Positions 15,936-25,125 of a stretch of DNA of 32,609 nucleotides are shown in pieces. The DNA comes from Larkinella sp. C7. Lineage in GTDB: Bacteria; Bacteroidota; Bacteroidia; Cytophagales; Spirosomataceae. Under the pieces are notes generated by a model. That model saw only the letters and a list, made by a program, of their open reading frames with translations, was not told where the DNA came from and made no database searches. The stretch spans positions 351,234 through 383,842 of the forward strand of contig NZ_VBSL01000007.1 of NCBI RefSeq assembly GCF_006149005.1. Direction: 5' to 3'. Both the position numbers and the translations under genes were made by a program. Positions within the stretch are counted from its first letter, which is position 1. The number at the start of each line of letters is the position of its first letter.

Positions 15936-16703
15936 ATGAGACACGGTAAAAAAAATAATCACCTTAGCAGGACCCATTCACACCGGACGGCAATGCTGTC
16001 GAACATGGCATCCTCGCTGATTCTGAGCAAGCGCATCGAGACGACTGTTGCCAAAGCGAAAGAACTGCGGAAATATGTTGAACCCCTGTTGACCCGCGCC
16101 AAAGACGATTCGTATCAGAACCGCCGGGTTGTTTTCTCATACCTCCAGAACAAGGAGACGATGAAAGAACTGTTCAACGTCGTATCTGACAAAATCTCGA
16201 ACCGGCCGGGTGGCTACACCCGGATCATCAAACTGGGAAACCGGTTGGGTGACAACGCCGAAACGTGTATCATCGAACTGGTAGACTTCAACGAAACCAT
16301 GTTGACTGCCGTTGACGAGCAAAAAGCAACCCGGACCCGTCGTGGTCGTCGGGGTGGCCGGAAAGCCGACGAAACCGTTGCAGCCGCACCGGTAGCTGAA
16401 GCAAAAACCGAAACCGCTCCCGCTGTCGAAGCAGCCCCGGAAGCAGCCGCTGATGATCTGGCTCTGATCGAAGGCGTTGGCCCGAAAATCGCTGAAGTGC
16501 TGGTTGCAGCCGGTGTGACGACGTTCGCCCAGGTAGCCGACATGACACCGGAAGCCATCAAGGAAATTCTTGATAACGCTGGCTCCCAGTTCAATACGCA
16601 TACCCCGGAGACATGGCCACAACAGGCTGCTCTGGCGCGTGATGGTAAATTTGATGAGTTAAAAACGTTGCAGGACGAATTAAAAGGCGGTCGAGCTAGT
16701 TAA
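15936..16703 (+). CDS. rplQ: 50S ribosomal protein L17 fused to a helix-hairpin-helix-like domain
   Basis: L17 is a 50S protein near the tunnel exit. Residues 1 to about 125 are ordinary L17, with [40 protein letters not shown] and [13 protein letters not shown]. The protein is 255 residues, about twice the usual 115-130. A basic patch ([11 protein letters not shown], about 133-143) and an Ala/Glu/Pro-rich linker (about 146-172) lead to a C-terminal domain. There, [18 protein letters not shown] (177-194) resembles helix-hairpin-helix domains of the DUF4332 type. The end (about 216-255) is helical and acidic. The added domain could bind nucleic acid, but that is inference. It is the last gene before the operon terminator. 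Confidence 0.95.
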   Translation: MRHGKKNNHLSRTHSHRTAMLSNMASSLILSKRIETTVAKAKELRKYVEPLLTRAKDDSYQNRRVVFSYLQNKETMKELFNVVSDKISNRPGGYTRIIKLGNRLGDNAETCIIELVDFNETMLTAVDEQKATRTRRGRRGGRKADETVAAAPVAEAKTETAPAVEAAPEAAADDLALIEGVGPKIAEVLVAAGVTTFAQVADMTPEAIKEILDNAGSQFNTHTPETWPQQAALARDGKFDELKTLQDELKGGRAS

Positions 16704-16740
16704 TTTATACTTGTGAAAAACGAACTCAAATAAGAAACAG

Positions 16741-16773
16741 AGGGTTAACCGTAACGGGTTAACCCTTTTTTTT
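16741..16773 (+). terminator. Intrinsic terminator after rplQ
   Basis: AGGGTTAACC at 16741-16750 and GGTTAACCCT at 16757-16766 form a perfect 10-bp stem with a six-base loop, followed by a run of T. It marks the end of the S10-spc-alpha cluster and lies 25 bases before the carA start. Confidence 0.92.
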
Positions 16774-16797
16774 AACTCAATAACTCCAACGTATTAC

Positions 16798-17913
16798 ATG
16801 AAACAGGTTCAGCAACCAGATGCTTTACTGGTTTTGAAAGATGGTTCCGTGTTTAGAGGAACAGCCCTCGGCAAAATCGGGACGGCAGGTGGTGAAATAT
16901 GCTTCAATACGGGCATGACCGGCTATCAGGAGATTTATACTGACCCGTCGTATTACGGTCAGGTGATTGTTAATACAACATCACACATTGGAAATTATGG
17001 GGTTCAGTATCGTGATGAAGAAGAATCTGGCAGTGTAAAGATCCGGGGTATGGTCTGTAATTTCTTTTCGCAGATTCATTCACGACATACCGCTGATACC
17101 TCCTTGCAGGAGTATTTTGAAAGGGCTAACATTGTCGGAATCAGTGGGATCGATACCCGGCAGGTGGTGCGGCACATTCGCGATAAAGGCGTCATGAACT
17201 GCATTATCTCGTCCGAAATTCTGGACCCGGCTGTTCTGCTCGATCGGCTGCACCAGATTCCGGACATGGAAGGCCTGGAGCTTTCGTCGGAAGTGAGTAC
17301 CCCAAAGATATACGAAGTAGGTGATACCAGCCAGGCTGACTTTAAAGTAGCGGTATTGGATCTGGGAATCAAGAAAAGCATTCTGAACAACCTGGCAAGC
17401 CGGGGGGCGCACTGCCGGGTTTTTCCGGCCAAAACGCCTTTTGAAGAAATTAATGCCTGGAACCCGGACGGTTATTTTATTTCCAACGGCCCCGGCGACC
17501 CCGCTGCGATGCCTTACGCCGTTCAAACCGTAACGCAGGCGCTGGAAACCGATAAACCGTTGTTTGGCATTTGCCTCGGACACCAGATTCTGTCGCTGGC
17601 CAGCGGCATTACGACCTATAAAATGCACAATGGTCACCGGGGTTTGAATCATCCGGTTAAAAACCTGATTACGGGCTTGTGTGAGGTAACGTCCCAAAAT
17701 CACGGTTTCGCCGTACGGGCAGATGAAGTGCTGGATAACCGGAATATTGAGCTGACGCACATCAATCTGAACGATAAAACGATCGAAGGGATTCGTCGGA
17801 AAGACCGCCCGGCCTTCTCGGTGCAGTACCACCCGGAAGCTTCACCCGGCCCCCACGATTCCCGGTATTTATTCGATGACTTTGTGAAATTGATCGAAGT
17901 CGAAGCACGATAA
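16798..17913 (+). CDS. carA: Carbamoyl-phosphate synthase small (glutaminase) subunit
   Basis: CarA removes ammonia from glutamine and feeds it to CarB, which makes carbamoyl phosphate for arginine and pyrimidine synthesis. The 371-residue product has the small-subunit N-terminal domain (FNTGMTGYQEIYTDPSYYGQ). A class I glutamine amidotransferase domain spans about residues 183-370. The catalytic triad is visible: C259 in FGICLGHQ, with H345 and E347 in SVQYHPEASPG. carB is not adjacent. The gene is flanked by intrinsic terminators on both sides, so it is probably transcribed alone. Confidence 0.97.
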   Translation: MKQVQQPDALLVLKDGSVFRGTALGKIGTAGGEICFNTGMTGYQEIYTDPSYYGQVIVNTTSHIGNYGVQYRDEEESGSVKIRGMVCNFFSQIHSRHTADTSLQEYFERANIVGISGIDTRQVVRHIRDKGVMNCIISSEILDPAVLLDRLHQIPDMEGLELSSEVSTPKIYEVGDTSQADFKVAVLDLGIKKSILNNLASRGAHCRVFPAKTPFEEINAWNPDGYFISNGPGDPAAMPYAVQTVTQALETDKPLFGICLGHQILSLASGITTYKMHNGHRGLNHPVKNLITGLCEVTSQNHGFAVRADEVLDNRNIELTHINLNDKTIEGIRRKDRPAFSVQYHPEASPGPHDSRYLFDDFVKLIEVEAR

Positions 17914-17918
17914 GAATG

Positions 17919-17946
17919 AAAAACCGGTCATTGGCCGGTTTTTTTA
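17919..17946 (+). terminator. Intrinsic terminator after carA
   Basis: AAAAACCGG at 17919-17927 pairs perfectly with CCGGTTTTT at 17935-17943 around a 7-base loop, and the T run continues to 17945. It begins 6 bases after the carA stop codon. The A-rich 5' arm means it could also work in the other direction, but no gene faces it. Confidence 0.9.
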
Positions 17947-18020
17947 TGCCTATTGCCGGCGGTGTATTGCTCCTGTTTACGCATAAAACTAACTTGTGCG
18001 TAAATTAAGCCATTCATCCT

Positions 18021-19217
18021 ATGTCAGTTACGGCCACCCTGCCTCTGAATCGTGTAGCAGCCCGCATCCTGAGCATCGATGCGGTGCGGGGTATCGTGAT
18101 GGTTATCATGGCCCTGGATCACACGCGGGATTTTATCCATTACAACGGCTTTTTTTACAACGCCACGGATTTAAATACCACCACACCAATTTTATTTCTG
18201 ACGCGCTGGATAACCCATTTCTGTGCGCCAACCTTCGTTTTTCTGGCCGGAACGTCGGCTTACCTCATGAGCCGGAAAAAGACAAGACCAGAATTGAGCG
18301 TTTTTCTGCTGACGCGCGGGCTATGGTTAATGGTTTTTGATATAACCGTCGTTAACCTGACTATCTGGTTCGATCTCACGTTCTCCGTAACCGCTCTGGA
18401 GGTCGTCTGGGCAACGGGCTTCGGCATGGTGATTTTAAGCGGGCTGCTATTTTTGCCCCAAAGAATACTTTTAGCGATTGGCCTGCTGATTTTGTTCGGG
18501 CATAATGCCCTGGACGATGTTGCCTTTCAACCCGGCACCGCGATGAACATCATCTGGTCGATGCTGCATCAGCGCAATGCAATTCCCATGGGTCCGGGTC
18601 GGATCGCCTTTACGAGTTACCCGGTGCTTCCGTGGATCGGAATTATAATTCTGGGATATTGTCTGGGGGAATTGTTCCGCCCTGATTTTGGGCCTGAGAA
18701 GCGCCAAAGAATGCTTAAGTGGATCGGACTCGGTGCTATATCGCTTTTTATTTTGATTCGCACCCTGAATAGTTACGGTGATCCTGCTCCGTGGGCCGTG
18801 CAGAAAATGCCGTTATTCACTTTTTTTTCTTTTATCAATCTTACCAAATATCCGCCGTCGTTGCTCTATACACTGATCACGCTGGGACCGGCCATCTTAC
18901 TATTGAGCTGGCTGGAAGGCAAACGAGCAAACTGGATGCAGTTTTTCGTTGTCTATGGTCGTGTTCCCCTCTTTTATTTCGTGGTTCATTTCTTCATTAT
19001 TCATGTCTTAGCGATTGTTCTTCTGCTGTTGGACGGTATTCCGTGGTGGGACATTAATTTCCAGAATAAAACCGCCGGGATGGTGCCGAACCACGGTTTA
19101 TCACTCGGTTTGACCTACGGCGTGTGGATAGTGGTCGTGTTGGTCATGTATCCGCTTTGTAAGGCCTATGGCCGGATCAAAAACCAGAGCCGCAGCCCGA
19201 TCTGGAGCTATCTTTAA
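18021..19217 (+). CDS. DUF1624 / heparan-alpha-glucosaminide N-acetyltransferase-like membrane protein
   Basis: This 398-residue protein has about ten hydrophobic helices and belongs to the bacterial DUF1624 group, related to the lysosomal HGSNAT acetyltransferase. Near the N-terminus, SIDAVRGIVMVIMALDHTRD carries the family's Arg-Gly and Asp-His positions. A THFCAPTFVFLAGTSAYL helix follows. HGSNAT-type enzymes pass an acetyl group across a membrane to a sugar amine, but the bacterial substrates are largely unknown, so none is assigned. It lies alone between the carA terminator and a convergent small gene, whose stop codon overlaps its own. Confidence 0.85.
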   Translation: MSVTATLPLNRVAARILSIDAVRGIVMVIMALDHTRDFIHYNGFFYNATDLNTTTPILFLTRWITHFCAPTFVFLAGTSAYLMSRKKTRPELSVFLLTRGLWLMVFDITVVNLTIWFDLTFSVTALEVVWATGFGMVILSGLLFLPQRILLAIGLLILFGHNALDDVAFQPGTAMNIIWSMLHQRNAIPMGPGRIAFTSYPVLPWIGIIILGYCLGELFRPDFGPEKRQRMLKWIGLGAISLFILIRTLNSYGDPAPWAVQKMPLFTFFSFINLTKYPPSLLYTLITLGPAILLLSWLEGKRANWMQFFVVYGRVPLFYFVVHFFIIHVLAIVLLLLDGIPWWDINFQNKTAGMVPNHGLSLGLTYGVWIVVVLVMYPLCKAYGRIKNQSRSPIWSYL

Positions 19218-19510
19218 GCCAGGGCAATGTCGGTTGAAAACCACTGGATTTTAGCCGTCCGCTTGGGCGAAAACCGGGCCGAATAGTTTTGATATTCGAT
19301 GGTCTGGTAATGTAAATTGACCAGATAACGTTGGTAAGTTTCCTCGGAAGGGATGTCCAGGGATGGATCAATGCCTATATCCCACGTGTTCGATTCAGCG
19401 AATAAATGCTCCATATAGAAAGAAAAAAATGGCATGTACGAGCCATTGGTGGATGGCTCGTACACAGATGCATGATCAGAACAGAGAAAATAGTAGGCTG
19501 CAATATTCAT
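19214..19510 (-). CDS. Hypothetical small protein downstream of the hybrid kinase
   Basis: I do not recognise this 98-residue protein. From ATG (19508-19510) it reads MNIAAYYFLCSDHASVYEPS and is rich in aromatic residues, with no signal peptide, cysteine pattern or obvious domain. The frame stays open upstream to a TTG at 19546. It lies on the same strand as the kinase, 42 bases after the kinase stop, so it may share its message. Its stop codon overlaps that of the DUF1624 gene through the shared bases TTAA. The gap would otherwise be about 335 bases without a gene, which supports it modestly. Confidence 0.5.
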   Translation of the reverse strand: MNIAAYYFLCSDHASVYEPSTNGSYMPFFSFYMEHLFAESNTWDIGIDPSLDIPSEETYQRYLVNLHYQTIEYQNYSARFSPKRTAKIQWFSTDIALA

Positions 19511-19532
19511 GATTTTGCCACAAACAGACTCG

Positions 19533-19573
19533 CAATTTTCGGACAATTACACTCAATTTTCAGACAATACACT
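19533..19573. repeat. Tandem 20/21-base direct repeat at the kinase stop codon
   Basis: Two adjacent copies begin CAATTTTCGGACAATTA and CAATTTTCAGACAATA and both end ACACT (19533-19553 and 19554-19573). They differ by one substitution and one deletion. On the - strand the first copy read encodes the last residues of the kinase, VLSEN. The second copy encodes the same LSEN in another phase just downstream. This suggests a recent local duplication. Confidence 0.75.
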
Positions 19574-22468
19574 CCGAATGTATTCCGAGGGCGATAAGGT
19601 GAAGAGATCCTTGAAGCATTGACCAAAATAGGAAGGGCTCTCGAAACCAACCATATAGGCGGTTTCAGAAACCGGATAGCCGGCTTTTAGCAAATCGGCG
19701 GCTTTGCGAAGGCGGTAATTACGGATGAACTCACTGACCGTCATGCCCAGCATGGTCGTCAGTTTGCGATTGAGGGTTCTGGAACTCATCGACACTTCCA
19801 GGGCAAGGTCTTCGACCGATAGTTTGGCGTCGTCGATGTGCTTTTCGAGGGCCTGGTAGAGGTGACTTAGGAAAGCGTTTTCGTAAGCTGGTAGCGCAGT
19901 CGTTTGGGGTTTGCTGAACTGGAGGTTGTAAAATTTGCACAACGTCGATTGGTAGTGGATCAGGTTAGCCACCCGGAGCTGCAATTCCCGCTGATCGAAG
20001 GGCTTGGTAAGGTAATCGTTGGCACCCACCGACAGACCTTCCAGTTTGCTTTCGGAAGCGGTTTTGGCGGTCAGCAGAATAACGGCAATGTGACCCGTTT
20101 GGGGAGTTTGCTTGACAAGCCGGCAGAGTTGAAGCCCGTCCATTTCCGGCATCATGATGTCGCTCAGCACCAGATCGGGCAATTCGGCCTGGCAGAATTG
20201 CCATCCTTCCTGCCCATTGGCCGCCGTAATGACCCGGTAGGTATTGGAAAGTCCGGCTGCAATCAGGTGGCGCAGGGCCGGGTTATCTTCCACGACCAGG
20301 ATGAGCGGGAGCGTTTCATTGACGGAAGCGGTTTTGTCGGGCAATGGAGCAACAAACGGGGGCGGTATTTCCGGCCAAAGCGTCTGAGATGTGATTGGGT
20401 TCAGCGTTGGATGTTCGGCAAAAGGAAGACGAACGGGACACTCGACGGTCACTGTGGTGCCTTTGCCGACCTCGCTTTCCACCCTGACCGTGCCATTGAG
20501 CAGATCCGTCAATTCTTTGACGAGAGCCAACCCGATGCCGGTTCCGCCAAAAGAGCGGGTTCGGGAGTCGTCGATCTGATAAAAGCGATCAAAAATATGG
20601 GGAATCTGGTCTGGCGCAATACCAGTTCCGGTGTCGGAAACCGACAACCGCAAGATGAGGTAGCCAGCCGCCTGCATCGGCTCGGCACCTAGTTTGACTT
20701 CCACCGAACCTCCGCCGGGCGTATATTTCAAGGCGTTCGAAAGCAGATTATAGCTGATTTTTCCCCATTTGTCGTCATCGAACAGCAGTTGGTCCGGAAG
20801 AGGGCCGGGTTGGTAAGTCAACTGAATCCGTTTGGTTTCGGCAGTTATCCGGAATGAATTAACAAGATCATTCAGGAAATGAACCACATCGCCTTGTGAT
20901 TCCTGGATGGTCAGACTGCCGGATTCCAGTTTTGACAAATCCAGCAATTGATTGATTAGTTGAAGCAATTGACGCGCATTGCGGTGAATGGTCGTCAGCG
21001 TATTTTGGAGAACGGAATTTTCAACGGAAAACCCTTTCCCCGGCGGGGGCAGCAGTTGCTCAATGGGGGAGATAATCAGCGTAAGTGGCGTCCGGAATTC
21101 ATGGGTAATGTTGGAGAAAAACCGGTTTTTCACTTCTTCAACCTCCTTGCGCCGGTCGGCTTCCTGCCGTTTCAGGGCCATTTGTTCGATGAGCTGGTTC
21201 GCCGTCTTCAGTTCAACCGTCAATGCTTCCGTCCGCTTAAAAGCCGTAGAAAAACGGATTGCCAGCAACAACGACTGACAGAGGGTGAAAATGACGACGG
21301 CACTGGAAAGCAGGAAATAGGTGTGAATGAGACCGGCCTGATACAGGGTATCGTTGATCGCACAGGCCGTCAGCAGGATCATATCACAAAAAAGGATAAA
21401 ACCGCCTTCTTTCTTTTGCCGGGTAGCCTGAAAGGCAATCCAGAAAAAATAACCGCATTCAACCGTAGCAAGGGGGCTGATCAGGGTTCCCCAGGCCGCA
21501 TAGACCGGGGGCGGAGTAAGAAGCACCAGCGCCAGAAAAACCAGGTTCAGCGCGAAAATGCTTTTTCGGGCCAGGGCCGAAATGGCACCCGGAAACAGGC
21601 ATTGCAGGTAGAGCGTGATGCCGATGATTCCAATCGGAAAGGCACTATAAAGTGCTTTGTTGGCCAGTACCCAGTCTGCTTCGGGAAAAACCAGAAAAAA
21701 CAGACTCTCCGAATTGAAATTCTCCCTAAACGCAGCCAGTACACACAGTATGCCAAACAGCAAGGGTGCCCGGTCTTTTCGGCGAAGTGCATAGAGCACA
21801 AAGTGGTACAGCCCAATGATTAAAAGAGCGCCAACGATGAAGGAAGAAATCAGCAGGCTTCGTTCCCGGCTTTGTGAAATGACCGCCGGATTACCCAATT
21901 CCAGGCTTTTCCAGATGCCCCCGTAGGCAAAATAATAGTTGGATACGTGCAGCAACAGGAATGCTTCCTGGCCCGGAACCAGAAATGAGACGGCTTTGGC
22001 GTTGATTTCCGGTTTCATGGTCCGGTCGGTTGCCACCTGGCCGGTCTGAGCCACCAACTGACCATTGACGTAGAGGGTATATGCGGTTCGGATTGGCGGC
22101 AGGCGCAACGACCATACTTTTCCTGAATCGGGAAGGATAATCCGCAGCCCGTAGGTGCAGTGGCCCAAATCCTGGGGAAACAAGGTGGAACTGCCGGTAT
22201 ACGAATGCCAGTTTCCGGGCACTGGTATCAGGGTTTGGCTCGTGGCGACGCGGGCTGAATCGACAAATTGGTTCCATTTAAAAAACCAGTCGCCCACGAG
22301 GGATACCGGTTCCGAAGCACCATAGGAGTGGGAAGAAAGATCCATGACGCCAGCCTGGGCCGTGTAGACACGGTTTTTCTGAGCCACACCAGCCAGGGTT
22401 TGGCTACTCAAATAAAACACCAGCAGCAAGACCCGTGGGTTCCGTAGGGGCGTCATAAAAATCTGCAT
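19553..22468 (-). CDS. Hybrid two-component sensor kinase / response regulator with AraC output domain
   Basis: This 971-residue protein combines sensing, phosphorelay and DNA binding in one chain. A signal-like segment (about 13-29) precedes a periplasmic beta-rich domain with GNWHSY and VNGQLVAQTG. Seven hydrophobic helices at about 204-405 resemble the 7TMR-DISM layout. A coiled coil (about 408-445) leads to the HisKA domain, with phospho-acceptor H456 in FFSNITHEFRTPLT. The ATPase domain follows, with NLLSNALKYT, DTGTGIA (612-618) and GGTGIGLALVKEL. The receiver domain has D770 (LVLSDIMMPEMDG) and K822. The AraC-type helix-turn-helix is at about 865-967. Its ligand and targets are unknown. 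Unlike many Bacteroidota hybrid regulators, it has no beta-propeller, and no SusC/D or glycosidase genes lie next to it. Confidence 0.93.
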   Translation of the reverse strand: MQIFMTPLRNPRVLLLVFYLSSQTLAGVAQKNRVYTAQAGVMDLSSHSYGASEPVSLVGDWFFKWNQFVDSARVATSQTLIPVPGNWHSYTGSSTLFPQDLGHCTYGLRIILPDSGKVWSLRLPPIRTAYTLYVNGQLVAQTGQVATDRTMKPEINAKAVSFLVPGQEAFLLLHVSNYYFAYGGIWKSLELGNPAVISQSRERSLLISSFIVGALLIIGLYHFVLYALRRKDRAPLLFGILCVLAAFRENFNSESLFFLVFPEADWVLANKALYSAFPIGIIGITLYLQCLFPGAISALARKSIFALNLVFLALVLLTPPPVYAAWGTLISPLATVECGYFFWIAFQATRQKKEGGFILFCDMILLTACAINDTLYQAGLIHTYFLLSSAVVIFTLCQSLLLAIRFSTAFKRTEALTVELKTANQLIEQMALKRQEADRRKEVEEVKNRFFSNITHEFRTPLTLIISPIEQLLPPPGKGFSVENSVLQNTLTTIHRNARQLLQLINQLLDLSKLESGSLTIQESQGDVVHFLNDLVNSFRITAETKRIQLTYQPGPLPDQLLFDDDKWGKISYNLLSNALKYTPGGGSVEVKLGAEPMQAAGYLILRLSVSDTGTGIAPDQIPHIFDRFYQIDDSRTRSFGGTGIGLALVKELTDLLNGTVRVESEVGKGTTVTVECPVRLPFAEHPTLNPITSQTLWPEIPPPFVAPLPDKTASVNETLPLILVVEDNPALRHLIAAGLSNTYRVITAANGQEGWQFCQAELPDLVLSDIMMPEMDGLQLCRLVKQTPQTGHIAVILLTAKTASESKLEGLSVGANDYLTKPFDQRELQLRVANLIHYQSTLCKFYNLQFSKPQTTALPAYENAFLSHLYQALEKHIDDAKLSVEDLALEVSMSSRTLNRKLTTMLGMTVSEFIRNYRLRKAADLLKAGYPVSETAYMVGFESPSYFGQCFKDLFTLSPSEYIRSVLSEN

Positions 22469-22590
22469 ACCTCATTTCCCGCTGAGACACCACGAACACG
22501 TGGGCCGGATGGTCAAATCGTCGGGTAATAATTGCGTAATACCGAATGGCTTAATTCATCGGGCATTCCCTACAAACCGAAAAAATCACT

Positions 22591-22597
22591 TACTTTG
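22591..22597 (+). promoter_or_regulatory. Possible -7 element upstream of eno
   Basis: TACTTTG lies in the 257-base divergent gap between the kinase and eno, about 130 bases before the eno start. It resembles the Bacteroidota TAnnTTTG element but lacks one base, and no clear TTTG -33 box is at the right distance. The gap must hold promoters for both genes. No other convincing signal was seen in it. Confidence 0.3.
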
Positions 22598-22707
22598 TAT
22601 GGCAAAAATCGTGCTATAACCGATTGTTAGCAAATGGTAACAGTGTCATTCAAGAATCTCCAGGGAATTTTCTGCGCACTGGTTCCTTTTCGTTTACAGA
22701 ATACTAA

Positions 22708-24003
<1,296 letters not shown>

Positions 24004-24009
24004 TCGTTC

Positions 24010-24054
24010 TTACCCCCAATTCGGGCCGACGGTTCGGATTGGGGTAATTTTCTT
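24010..24054 (+). terminator. Intrinsic terminator after eno
   Basis: TTACCCCCAAT at 24010-24020 pairs with ATTGGGGTAA at 24038-24047 with one bulged C, and the inner bases can pair further. TTTCTTT follows. It ends just before the next start codon at 24062, so the DivIC-like gene may depend on read-through or on its own promoter. Confidence 0.75.
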
Positions 24055-24061
24055 TAATCCC

Positions 24062-24373
24062 ATGCTTACGAAAATCCTCCGAGTCGTCAAAAACTTCTAT
24101 TTCGCAACGGGTGTGGGATTGTTAATCTGGATGCTGTTTTTTGATGCCAACGACATCATTTCTCAGGTTCGCAACAGCCTGAAACTGGGCGATCTGGAGA
24201 CGGATCTGGTCTATTACGACGAAAAAATCAAGGAAGTAGAAATTCAGCGCCAGTCTATTCTGGGCAATCCCCGTTTGCAGGAGAAATACGCCCGCGAAAA
24301 CTACCTCATGAAAAAGCCCAATGAGGATGTTTACGTGCTGGTGAATGAGAAAAATGAACCCATCGAAAAATAA
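24062..24373 (+). CDS. Septum formation initiator family protein (FtsB/DivIC-like)
   Basis: The 103-residue product has the FtsB/DivIC layout: a short cytoplasmic start, one membrane helix (about 12-27, FYFATGVGLLIWMLFF) and a periplasmic coiled coil. It ends NPRLQEKYARENYLMKKPNE, which matches the family's conserved EKxAREN-x-hydrophobic region. Such proteins link FtsL and FtsQ in the division complex. I chose ATG 24062; a longer frame to 23954 would overlap eno by about 50 bases. Genes of this family are found next to eno in many bacteria. Confidence 0.9.
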   Translation: MLTKILRVVKNFYFATGVGLLIWMLFFDANDIISQVRNSLKLGDLETDLVYYDEKIKEVEIQRQSILGNPRLQEKYARENYLMKKPNEDVYVLVNEKNEPIEK

Positions 24374-24428
24374 GGGTGAATCACGGCACGGGCGGCTCTC
24401 CAGCGTTCATCCTTTCTAGTGCATTCGT

Positions 24429-24956
24429 ATGATAAACGTTCTCTTTGTCTGTCTGGGAAATATTTGTCGGTCACCCATAGCGGAAGGCGTATTTCAGCAG
24501 TTGATCAAAGAACGGGGCCTGGAAACGTCGATTCAGTGCGACTCGGCCGGCACATCTTCCTACCACATTGGCGACCTGCCCGACCGCCGAACCCGTGAAA
24601 ACGCCCTCGAACACGGCATTAAGCTCACGCACCGCGCCCGCAAGCTATCGGGGGAGGATTTGTCACAGTTCGATTACCTCGTGGCCATGGACGAAGCGAA
24701 TTATGACGCCATTCAGTATTTCAGCCACCGGAGCACCGGACTTTACAGCGAAGAAAACACGGTTTTACTGCGCGAATTCGATCCCCAGCCGGATTCCGGG
24801 CCGAATGGGCTGAGTGTCCCCGACCCGTATTACGAAGACGCTGCGGTTTTTGAACAAGTCTATCAGATTGTATCCCGTTGCTGCGAAAACTTACTGAATT
24901 ACCTCGTGGAGCAACACGCGCTAAAACCGTCGGCAACGGAAGCGAAAAAGAAATAA
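24429..24956 (+). CDS. Low-molecular-weight protein-tyrosine phosphatase
   Basis: The 175-residue product has the catalytic P-loop C8-X5-R14 (VCLGNICRSP) followed by IAEG. The general acid D132 lies in the PDPYYED motif. Family members remove phosphate from tyrosine in proteins, often the autokinases of polysaccharide export. The DSAGTSSYHIGDLPD stretch is a typical fold segment. The C-terminus is slightly longer than the usual 150-160 residues and ends in lysines. No tyrosine kinase is adjacent, so the partner is not known. Confidence 0.95.
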   Translation: MINVLFVCLGNICRSPIAEGVFQQLIKERGLETSIQCDSAGTSSYHIGDLPDRRTRENALEHGIKLTHRARKLSGEDLSQFDYLVAMDEANYDAIQYFSHRSTGLYSEENTVLLREFDPQPDSGPNGLSVPDPYYEDAAVFEQVYQIVSRCCENLLNYLVEQHALKPSATEAKKK

Positions 24957-25114
24957 CGCACTTGATAATCTTCCCCAGCGTCGCGGATAGTTTTATGAAA
25001 TAAAGAAAAAATTTCAATAAAATAGGTCTGATGAACCATGTGGTTTTTAGTCTGCTAATTTTCTTTAGATTGAACCTGATTGTAGGACTACTCAACGATA
25101 TACCATCTTAAAAT

Positions 25115-25122
25115 TAGCTTTG
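25115..25122 (+). promoter_or_regulatory. -7-type promoter element right before the GalU-like gene
   Basis: TAGCTTTG matches TAnnTTTG and ends 3 bases before the ATG at 25126. A TTG at 25080-25082 is too far upstream for a -33 box. If the element is active, the message would have almost no 5' leader or would start inside the double ATGATG. It could also be a chance match. Confidence 0.4.
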
Positions 25123-25125
25123 TAA

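Noticed and set aside
17080-17832. 250-codon open frame on the - strand
   Set aside because: It is antisense to carA, which carries an intact catalytic triad, and has no supporting features of its own.
19904-20692. 262-codon open frame on the + strand, and another at 20960-21823
   Set aside because: Both are antisense to the hybrid kinase, which has well-ordered catalytic motifs across the same DNA. Their translations are low-complexity and basic without recognisable features.
24372-24413. Possible terminator between the DivIC-like and phosphatase genes
   Set aside because: AAGGGTGAA and TTCATCCTT can pair with one G-U, but the loop is long and there is no T tract, so I did not list it as a terminator.
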